DNA of 38,481 bases from a virus. Numbering within the stretch: position 1 is the stretch's first letter; each line of letters starts with the position of its first letter. Below, in pieces: positions 16,124-24,900 of the stretch. Under the pieces are notes generated by a model that did no database searches, was not told the origin of the DNA, and saw nothing but the letters and a program-made list of their open reading frames with translations. Position numbers and translations under genes: made by a program. The stretch covers positions 1 to 38,481 of IMG/VR virus record IMGVR_UViG_3300043395_003956; one strand, written 5' to 3'.

Positions 16124-18177
16124 ACGTCGTTACCAGTGAAGTCAATCGATTTAATCCCCGACCCGTATCTGCTGAAGGTGGCCGTGGATTTGGCATTCGC
16201 TATCCTTCACCGTTTTTTGATATTTCTCAGCAGTTTCTTCCCGCAAATCAGCACGAACTTCACAAATGGTGTCGCTACTACTTCTTAACTAATCCAGTAA
16301 TTAACGCGGCATGCTCAAAGATGGCCGAGTACCCAGTTACTCCGCTTGTATACGAGACAGAAGACCCGGAAGTAATGAAGCTCTACAAGAAGGTAGAGGA
16401 CCACCTGAAACTACGATCGTTTCAGGTAGAAGTTGGGCTTGATTACTTTGTGTACGGAAACGCGTTTGTCTCTGTATTTCTGCCATTTGAGAAGTACTTA
16501 ATCTGTAGCTCATGTGGGGCTCGTTACCGGGCGCAGACAAATCGTTTTCGCTACAAATGGCGTGATTCTCGATTCTATCTACATAAGTGCACTTGCGGAA
16601 AGGAGGGCTACGCTAAGCAGCACGACGTGTACATGCGCAGTTTTCGGCAGATCCGACTTGTGCGTTGGAATCCAGAGAACATCGACATTAAACATAATGA
16701 AATTACCGGGAAAACTAAATACTATTTCCGACTACCTAAAAGTGTGATTAACGATATTAAGCTGGGAGACTACGATGAGATCGAGTCAATCCCACTGGAG
16801 TTTCTGGAGGCTGCCAGAGCTGGAAAGTCGTTGCTCTTCTCCGAAGACAACCTGTACCATCTGAAGCGTCCGACAATCGCACAGAAAGACCAGGGCTGGG
16901 GAACTCCCCTTATCTTTCCGTTGCTCAAAGATGCGTTCTACCTTCAGGTCATGAAAAAGGCCAACGAAGCAATCCTCATGGAAAACATTGTTCCAATGCG
17001 GATGATCTTCCCTGGTCAGAATACCGGGGGGAACGAAGGTCCTTATGGATCGTACAACCTGACAAACTGGAAGCGGCGTGTTGATGAAGAGATCAACATG
17101 TGGAAACGGGACCACAACTACATTCCAGTCCTTCCGGTAAACATTGGCTTTCAGCAAATTGGCGGTCAGGGCCGTGCGCTACTGATGTACCAAGAGATGC
17201 GTCTTCTCGCCGAACAGATGCTTGCCGGTGCTGGAATTCCAGTAGAATTCATCTTTGGCGGGTTGCAGTGGTCAGGCTCAAGTACATCACTGCGCGCGCT
17301 CGAGAATATGTTTTTGGGGTACAACAAACAGCGGCATGAGCTCGTAAACATATTCATTATGGGTAGGATTGCATCATTTATGCAGTGGCCCAAGATCACC
17401 AGTCGGTTCGATAAGTTCCGTATGGCAGATGATCTTCAGAGAAGTATGTTCTACCTCCAGCTAAATCAAGCGCAGAAGATCAGTGATCACCGTCTTATGG
17501 AAGAATTGGGCGAGGACTTTGATCTTGAGTCAGACCGTATGGGTCGCGAGATTAAGAAGCAGTTGCAGTCCAACCGCCGGATGCAGGTCGCATCTGCGGA
17601 TATTCAGGGAGAGGCCCAGCTACGCACCTCCCGGTATCAGGCAAAGGCGCAGGCGCTCACAATGAAGGCGCAGGGCCAAGCGCAAATGGAAATGCAGCAG
17701 GAGCAAATGGCAGCCCAGCAGGCGCAGGCCGGTGCTCCCCAAGATCCAAACGCCCAGGCTGCCGCGCAACAACCGGGGGCGCAGCCGGAACAGCCTGCGC
17801 AAGATCAGGCACAGCAAACTCCAGGACTCCCAGAGGGAGCTACCGCTTACGACGAGAACGCGCAGACACCAAATCAAACTGCCCTTCCTACAGCGATGGC
17901 CGGAGCAGCTTCCCCACTCCAGATGGGCGCCGGAGGCGTGGATCTCCGCTACATCGCCCAACGGGCCGCATCATATTTACGTACACTAAAAAAAGAGCAA
18001 GGTGAGGGTGCGATGTATCAAGCCCTCCAGCAGATGCAGACAGAAAATCCATCTTTATACCAGTTGGTTGTCCAGCTGATGAATGACAAAGGATCTAAAA
18101 CAAACCCGTTAGATGCCGCACAAAATCCGGCGACAGACGGAACACCTCAAGCCGACCCAGGAAGGCGAATCGGCTGA
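16120..18177 (+). CDS. portal protein with zinc-binding insertion
   Basis: 685 residues. The first 500 fit a phage portal: an N-terminal helical segment with Y-Y-F-L-T-N-P-V-I-N-A, G-L-D-Y-F-V-Y-G-N-A-F-V-S-V (the typical YGNAF strand), W-N-P-E-N-I-D-I, L-Y-H-L-K-R-P, G-W-G-T-P-L-I-F-P, and the helix G-I-P-V-E-F-I-F-G-G. A zinc site is inserted at C129-x2-C132 and C157-x-C159, uncommon in portals. Residues about 490-600 are Gln/Ala-rich low complexity, and a helical end follows. Portals form the dodecameric ring through which DNA enters and leaves the head. ATGA coupling to the gene before it. The TerL gene lies far downstream rather than next to it. Confidence 0.9.
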   Translation: MNVVTSEVNRFNPRPVSAEGGRGFGIRYPSPFFDISQQFLPANQHELHKWCRYYFLTNPVINAACSKMAEYPVTPLVYETEDPEVMKLYKKVEDHLKLRSFQVEVGLDYFVYGNAFVSVFLPFEKYLICSSCGARYRAQTNRFRYKWRDSRFYLHKCTCGKEGYAKQHDVYMRSFRQIRLVRWNPENIDIKHNEITGKTKYYFRLPKSVINDIKLGDYDEIESIPLEFLEAARAGKSLLFSEDNLYHLKRPTIAQKDQGWGTPLIFPLLKDAFYLQVMKKANEAILMENIVPMRMIFPGQNTGGNEGPYGSYNLTNWKRRVDEEINMWKRDHNYIPVLPVNIGFQQIGGQGRALLMYQEMRLLAEQMLAGAGIPVEFIFGGLQWSGSSTSLRALENMFLGYNKQRHELVNIFIMGRIASFMQWPKITSRFDKFRMADDLQRSMFYLQLNQAQKISDHRLMEELGEDFDLESDRMGREIKKQLQSNRRMQVASADIQGEAQLRTSRYQAKAQALTMKAQGQAQMEMQQEQMAAQQAQAGAPQDPNAQAAAQQPGAQPEQPAQDQAQQTPGLPEGATAYDENAQTPNQTALPTAMAGAASPLQMGAGGVDLRYIAQRAASYLRTLKKEQGEGAMYQALQQMQTENPSLYQLVVQLMNDKGSKTNPLDAAQNPATDGTPQADPGRRIG

Positions 18178-18179
18178 TG

Positions 18180-18434
18180 CTATCGCACAGCATCAGACTT
18201 TCTCTTCCTGGGCGGCTCTACGGGGATCCCTTCGTATAGCTGCGCTAAGATGTCAGAAGTGTGATCAATAAAGCACTTTTCGTGATAAAGTGCCTCACTT
18301 CCTAACGTGGCAAACGCTTCATCTAAGAGATCCCACGAATTAGGGCGCCTTCGCGCTATGTGCCGCGCTAGGCTAATAATTCGTTCTCCGCGATCTACGG
18401 CGGCACCACACCGGTCACAGTAATACCGCATCAT
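18180..18434 (-). CDS. tiny CxxC/HxxC zinc-binding protein
   Basis: 84 residues (or 83; the start is a tandem ATGATG). C6-D-R-C9 and H51-x2-C54 make a treble-clef-like metal site, with a basic end (P-R-K-R-K). The gene is on the minus strand within a plus-strand late region; its stop is 3 bases from the portal stop. Its start overlaps the stop of the next upstream minus-strand frame as ATGA, which supports both. Function unknown. Its position directly before the phage RNA polymerase gene makes a transcription factor or polymerase-binding peptide an attractive guess, without proof. Confidence 0.68.
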   Translation of the reverse strand: MMRYYCDRCGAAVDRGERIISLARHIARRRPNSWDLLDEAFATLGSEALYHEKCFIDHTSDILAQLYEGIPVEPPRKRKSDAVR

Positions 18435-18586
18435 GGGGGAAGAACCAAGATGAGGATACTGGATGAGTCACCACACGAATCACAGCTTCCTGAAGTCCAG
18501 AAGGGCCGTGGTCTGTATGTTGACGCGCATGCACTACAAAGCCAAATCGCCGCATCAGGGATTGCCGGGCAATCCCCACATTCCAT
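18431..18586 (-). CDS. tiny protein with three CxxC pairs
   Basis: About 51 residues from the ATG ending at 18586, with AAGG and GGAG just upstream. Three pairs are visible: M-E-C-G-D-C, C-S-A-C and C-D-S-C, the pattern of a rubredoxin-like or zinc-ribbon fold. The frame is open to 18787, but the upstream part runs through strong hairpins and reads as low-quality protein. A Cys-containing stretch (R-E-F-C-P-L-I-A-Q-R-C) just before the ATG could still be coding if a non-ATG start is used. The stop is coupled (ATGA) to the following zinc protein. Short length leaves doubt. Confidence 0.5.
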   Translation of the reverse strand: MECGDCPAIPDAAIWLCSACASTYRPRPFWTSGSCDSCGDSSSILILVLPP

Positions 18587-18688
18587 TACTCCGCACCTTT
18601 GCGCGATCAGTGGACAAAACTCTCGAAGAGTATCTTCCTCATCCCGCTTAAAAAAGGTTGGAGTAGCATGGGGAATATTGGGCAAACC

Positions 18689-18839
18689 CCCAGCCTCGGC
18701 ACGAAGCCGAGACTGGAGGCGTCCCTTATTCTTCGGCCTCAAGAGCGTCCTCAAGGACATCTGAGGCCGACTGGATGGCCGCCACAAGAGCGGCCATCCA
18801 GAATATTACCACTTTGAGAGCCCGTCGGTGTCGACGGGC
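18689..18839. terminator. cluster of four strong hairpins between portal and RNA polymerase units
   Basis: Stretch 18587-18925 has no convincing gene. It holds: CTCGGC/GCCGAG (18695-18700 with 18706-18711, extended outward by CAG/CTG); TCGGCCTCA/TGAGGCCGA (18733-18741 with 18762-18770) enclosing GTCC-TCAA-GGAC; CTGGATGGCCGC/GCGGCCATCCAG (18771-18782 with 18790-18801, 12 perfect pairs); and GCCCGTCG/CGACGGGC (18820-18827 with 18832-18839, GTGT loop). None is followed by a T-run. They would insulate the portal unit from the polymerase promoter at 18869. A structured non-coding RNA is an alternative. Confidence 0.65.
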
Positions 18840-18868
18840 CATTCCGGGTCATTCATCATTTCTCTCCT

Positions 18869-18906
18869 TTGCCGAGGAGTTAGATCTCGGCTACAATACT
18901 TATGAC
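18869..18906 (+). promoter_or_regulatory. promoter of the RNA polymerase unit with CTTATGAC copy 2
   Basis: TTGCCG (18869-18874), a 17-base spacer and TACAAT (18892-18897) make a fair sigma-70-type promoter. Overlapping its 3' end is CTTATGAC (18899-18906), part of the 17-base block at 18890-18906 that matches copy 1 at 15 positions. The site could thus be read by the host enzyme first and by the phage enzyme later. The polymerase ATG is at 18926 with GGGGA seven bases upstream. An ATG inside the motif (18902) is in frame but has no ribosome site. Confidence 0.6.
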
Positions 18907-18925
18907 CTGCAAATGGGGACCTTTT

Positions 18926-21900
18926 ATGCCTAATCTGAATCCGATTGAGAGCCACAAACTGATGGTTCAGCGCGCGAAGGAAGCGATCGCGTCGCACTTT
19001 CCAATCGAAGGCAGTAAGCATCGGCTGGAGTTGGTTCGGGTCGAACTTGAAGAGGATAGCGCTACTGGCGCGTCTCAGTTCAACTCTGGCAATTATGAAA
19101 GCCAGATGGATGCCCGGCTCAATGATCGAACCTGGGGCCCAGATATTATTGGGGTATTTCGTCTTATCGATAAAGCAAGCGGAAAAGTATTAGACGAAAA
19201 ATCGCGGACTCTTGGAAAGATCCCAAAGATTACGACTCGCTATAGCTACATTGTTAACGGGAATGAGATGCAGCTGGACAGTGTATTCCGGCTGAATCCT
19301 GGCGCGTACCATGCAGAGGCACAAAACGGCGATCTTCTTGCCAAGTGGAACGTTGCGGCAGGTAGCCGTGTAGGGTCATTTGATATTTACATTGAACGCC
19401 GGGATCCAAAGAAGCTCGGCCTTATGACAATGGATGTCAGTAGCAGCGGTACATCCTCCGTTCAAATTCCTATTTATCCCATTCTAAAGGCGATGGGAAT
19501 TGACGATGGACAAATCAAAAATGCACTCGGAGAGAAGATCTACGTCATCAATAGGGATAAGAGTTCTCCTACAGATGTTTTAAAATTTCATAAGGCACTT
19601 GAGGGGAGAAAGAAGGACGCAGACTACACTCCTCCTTCTACTGCCGACGCAGCTAAGTTTACACGCGAAGTTTTTGAGTCTGCGGAGGTTAGCCCCCAGA
19701 CCATGAAGGCAGCGTTTGGAAAAGAATTTGATCGGATTACTGGTGACGCGCTTCTTTTGTCTGCAAAGAAGTTGGTCGACATTTCGCGTGGTGACGTTCC
19801 TGAAGATGATCGGCAGTCTTTGGCGAACAAGCGTCTATTCGGCGCAGAAGACTTCGTCTACGAAGAGTTGACCAAGGGTAAGACGATCTATGCGTTGACA
19901 CGCAAAATCCGTAATAACGTCGATCGCAAAGATAAGATCCAGGACATCATTCCGGCGTCAAATGCCGGTTATGGCGCAGCGATCCTTAAGCCGTTCAAGG
20001 CTGGACAGCTTCCGACGCAGACCAACCCTCTTCAGTTTGTATCGAACCACACCAAGACAACAATCCTTGGCGCGGAGTTTGGAGGTATCAAAGGCGAGAA
20101 TGTCAACTTGATGGAAGACAAGTTGATTAACCCAAGTCATCTGGGACTTCTTGATCCTCTGCAGACGCCTGAAAGCTCAACAACGGGTATTCATCTACAC
20201 GTTCCTCTTGGCGCAAAAAAGGTCGGTCACGATCTTATGGCGCAGGTCGTAAATGTCCGGACAGGTAAAGTCGAAAGTAAATCTGCGGCGGATTTAGAGC
20301 GCGCTGTTGTAGCTTACCCAGATCAGGTCAAGATCGATAAGAAGCCCGATGGGTCCGTGAAGGTGACTCCACTTTCGGCTGATGTGGTCGTATACGACAA
20401 GGACCGCAATACAACGAAGCGTCCCTGGAAAGACGTCGAGTATGTCCTTCCATCTGCCAAGTTGCTTTTTGCGGTGAGCGCAAACCTGATTCCGTTTGTC
20501 CAGAATGACAACGGAAACCGCGCGATGATGGCGGCAAAGCATCAAGAGCAGGCGGTCGGACTAAAGCAACGCGAGGCCCCTCTTGTGCAAACTCAGGCGG
20601 GCGGCGGTGCTTCATATGAGTCGTTAGTTGGAAACATGGCGGTTGTTTCGGCAAGTGCTGATGGGATTGTGACTGAGGTCACAGAATCTCGGATCGTCGT
20701 CACTGGGACTGATAAAAAGAAGTACGTTCACTCGATTTATAATAACTATCCCTTAAATGGAGCAAAACATATGCTCCATTCGGAGCCTGTAGTAAAGAAA
20801 GGAGACCAGGTACGAAAAGGCCAACTCCTTGCTGATTCAAACTTTACCAAGGGTGGAAAGCTCTCCCTCGGAACAAACCTGCGAGTCGCATACATTCCGT
20901 ATCGTGGGTACAACTTCGAAGACGGTGTTGTTATTTCAGAATCAGCGGCTCAGAAACTTGTGTCCAGCCACTTGCACTCTGCCGAGGCAGAGATGCATCC
21001 AAATGTGGTTGTAAACAAGAAAATGTGGAGACAGTACGCAGGTCCTGTAAAGGCAACTCCAGAGATCCTGCAAAAGTTGGATGATGATGGCGTTATTCGG
21101 GTAGGGCAGCGAGTAGAGCCTGGCGATGTCTTGATTGCGAAGTTACAAAAGCAGTCATTGTCCAAAGATACCGAAGATATCCGGCGTAGACTGAAGGGCG
21201 CCGTCCAAGACTACACAGATTCAGCAGTGCGTTGGGACCACGAATACGGTGGAGAAATTGCGCGGGTCGTGAATAACGGGCGTAAAATTGCCGTGTTCAT
21301 TCGAACTGAACAGACGATGGAGGTGGGCGACAAGCTCTCTGGTCGGCACGGAAATAAGGGCATTGTTACTAAAATTCTGCCCGATGATAAGATGCCCAAG
21401 GATAAAGACGGAAATCCCGTACATGTCCTTATGTCCCCTGCGGGCATTCCCTCCCGTATGAATCCTGGGCAGGTCCTTGAAACGGTTGCCGGGAAAATTG
21501 CGCTAAAGACTGGAAAGCCTTTTGTTGTAGACAACTTTAGTGCAAATACCGACTACTCTGCACTCGTCAAAGCAGAGATGAAGAAAAACAACGTTTCTGA
21601 TACTGACGAGCTATTTGATCCCGAAACTGGGGAAAGTCTTGGGCAAGTTCTGACAGGACACCAGTACATTTTGAAGCTGGACCACCAAGCAGAGAAGAAG
21701 ATTTCTGCGCGATCCGGTGGTTTTGGATACGCATACAAAACCACGGGAGAGGCTTCTCAGGGCTCTGGCCTTGGAGAAGGCGGTCAGCGCATTGGTGGCT
21801 TGGACACATACACGTTGCTTGCGCATGGAGCGAAGCAAAACCTTCGCGAGATGCAAACATACAAGTCTGATCGGGAACAAGCAGAGGATGTATGGACCCG

Positions 21901-24900
21901 GATCATGCGCGGTGAACGTCCCCCTCCTCCGAAAGTTCCTCGTTCGATGGAGCAGTTCACACACTACATGCGCGCAATGGGTGTGTACTCGGAACGCAAA
22001 GGTCGCGAGTATTCGCTAATGCCGATGACGGATAAGCAAACCGTCGCGCAGAGCTCAGGCGCGCTCGCCTTCCCGGAAAAGACTCTTGCTGCCAAGGGTT
22101 CTTTAACAAAGGAAGAACGGGGCGGCCTTTTTGATAGAACAAAGACCGGGGGCCTTGAGGGAACGAAGTGGACTCATATGACATTGGGGGTTCGGATTCC
22201 AAACCCCATGTTCGAAGAGCCCATTCGATTGCTTCTTCAGATGCCTAAGCCTGAGTTTCAAAAGCTGTTGACTGAATCAGGAGCCGTTGGAAAGAAATCA
22301 GGCTTTGCGGTTATTGAGCAAAAGTTGAGAGAAATCAACGTAGATCAGGAGCTTAAGGTTGCTGAGAAGCGGCTATCAGAAGTTTCTGAAAACGAACTCA
22401 ATGTAGCGTACAAGCGCGTACGGTATTTACGGGCGCTCAAAGAACTTGGAGTTACGCCTGTCGATGCGTACACGAATGAGGTTCTCCCAGTTCTTCCTCC
22501 GTCGTTGCGTAGAGTGAGCATCGGATTTGACGGAACGCAGATCATTGATCCTGCCAACAAAATGTACGCAATTATTGGGCAAATGGTTAAGCAGCTAGAT
22601 CAAGCTGAAAAAGAAAAAATGCCGGTAGGCGAGATTCAGAAGATTCAAGCGCAAATCTACGAGACTACGAAAGCACTTCGTGTCTCAGGTATGCAGATGG
22701 AAGGTAAACAAGTCCCGAGCTTGATGGATAAGCTAACGGGCCTCAAGCAGCCAAAGCAGTCGTTCTTCCAATCCGGGGTACTTGGTAAGCGGCAAGATCT
22801 GTCGGGCCGCTCGGTCATCACGCCAGATCCAGAAATGCCACTTGATGAAGTCGGTGTTCCTCGCGAAATGGCGATGGAAATGTACAAGCCGTTTGTCATC
22901 AAAGAGCTCTGGAGAAACATGGGTCGCGCGAACTCTCCTGGAGAGGCGCGACTCATGATTAAGAAGAATCATCCTGCTGCTAATGAGGCACTCGAGCGCG
23001 TTGTTCGTGACCGTCCCGCATTGATGAAGCGAGATCCCGCGCTGCACATGTTCTCAATTTTGGCGTTCCGACCGCGTCTGGTTGAGGGCAAGTCTGTCAA
23101 AATCCATCCCCTTGTGACTGGTGGATTCAACGCAGACTTCGACGGCGACACGATGGCGCTGTACGTCCCCATTACAGACGGCGCCGTGCAGGAAGCGAAG
23201 AACATGCTTCCTTCTAAGAACCTTTTCTCACCGACAAGCGGTGGGCTGATGGTAACGCCCAGCCAGGACTCGGTACTTGGAATTTTCCAGGCGACTGAAT
23301 GGGGCAAGCCCGTGTCAGGCCAGTACACCGAGGAGGAGGCAGTTCGGCTGCTGAAAGCTGGAAAGTTGAAGTCCTACAACGTTATTAATGTAAAGGGCTA
23401 CAACAAGCCTACGACTGCGGGTCGGTTGATGATCAATGCGACGCTCCCTGCACAGTTTAAGGGTGATCAGGATCTTTTGTACGATCCAAATTTCCGCATG
23501 GCAAAGGGCGGTATGAAGCGATTTGCGACCCGTATCGCCAGAGCTGAGCCAGATGAGTTCTCCAGAATGATTGATGACTGGAAGACTCTCGGATTTGGTC
23601 TCGCCTTTAAGAACGGATCCAGCGTTAAGCTGGACGACTTCCATGATGGATATAAACTTCGCGACGAAGTTTTGAAGAAGTACAAGAAGGAAGAGGACGC
23701 GATTCGGAAGGGATCGGGGTCAATCAAGGATAAGGATGACAAGATTGTCGCGCTTTACCAAAAGGCACAAAAAGAACTGAAGCAGGTAGGTGAAGCGCGC
23801 TACAACTCCACACTCAACAATGGGATGTGGGATTGGGCACGCTCTGGAGCCAAGGGCGACTGGAACCAGTTTGGCCAGATGGTCATGGGTCCGATGCTTG
23901 TTCAGGATCCAATGAATCAAACAGTTCCGTTCCCGATTACGAAGTCCTTTGGAGAGGGCCTGCCAGTTTCGCAGTATTACGCGTCTCTCCATGGTGCGCG
24001 TAAGGGAACGATTGACCGTGCCTCTGCAACTGCAAAGCCCGGTGCGCTTACAAAGGAACTCATCAACACCGTCATTGATAATACCATTAAATCAAAAGAC
24101 TGCGGGACAATTCGCGGAGCGCTCTTATCATCAATGGAGTCCGATATTGAGGGTCGCTTCCTTGCAGGAGAAGTCCCCCTGAAGGGAGGCGAGACAATTG
24201 CCAAGGGCACGCTGATCACTCCACAAATTCGATCCAAGATTAAAACGGATGGCCCCAAAAAAGTTCTTGTTCGGTCACCGCTGTACTGCAACGAGGTCAA
24301 GGGAATCTGCGCGACCTGCTATGGACTCAACGAGCGTGGATCGCTGTACACGGTAGGTACAAATGTTGGAATTATCGCAGGACACGCGCTGGGAGAACCA
24401 ATCACCCAGATGCAGATGCGAACGTTCCATACCGGCGGTGTCGGCGGGACCAGTGGAGTTGGTGACTACTTCACAGCAGCGGAAGATCTATTTAAGGTTC
24501 CGAAGAAGCTAAAGGGCTCTGCAACGCTGTCTACGGTTTCTGGAAAGATCGAAAAGATCGAGAATGACGCCCTCGGCGGAAAGATTGTTACGATTGCGGG
24601 CAAGCCGCATGTGGTTCCATTCACGAACCCACTGCTTCCCTCAATTCGCGTAGGAGAGGAAGTCGAAAAGGCCGATGCACTTTCAGAGGGCAGAAAGAAC
24701 CCACACGATATTCTTACTGTCACCAAAAACATGAGCGCAGTCCGCACCCACTTGGCAGACTCGCTGAACGATCTATACGCCGAAACAACTGGAAATGAGC
24801 GGCGCAGGAATATCGAGACAGTTATTCGCGCAATGACGGACTTGACGCGGATTGATGATTCGGGTGATGATCATATGTATCTACGCGGGCAACTTGTTCC

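Noticed and set aside
18450-18764. Plus-strand frame of 104 codons between portal and RNA polymerase
   Set aside because: It runs through the hairpin cluster, has no motif, and opposes the coupled zinc-peptide frames; no good ribosome site.
18902-18925. Earlier in-frame ATG for the RNA polymerase at 18902
   Set aside because: This ATG is part of the CTTATGAC motif and has no ribosome site; the ATG at 18926 has GGGGA upstream.
19421-19428. Further CTTATGAC inside the RNA polymerase gene
   Set aside because: It encodes Leu-Met-Thr in a conserved frame and lacks the AT-rich flank; one chance copy per window is expected.
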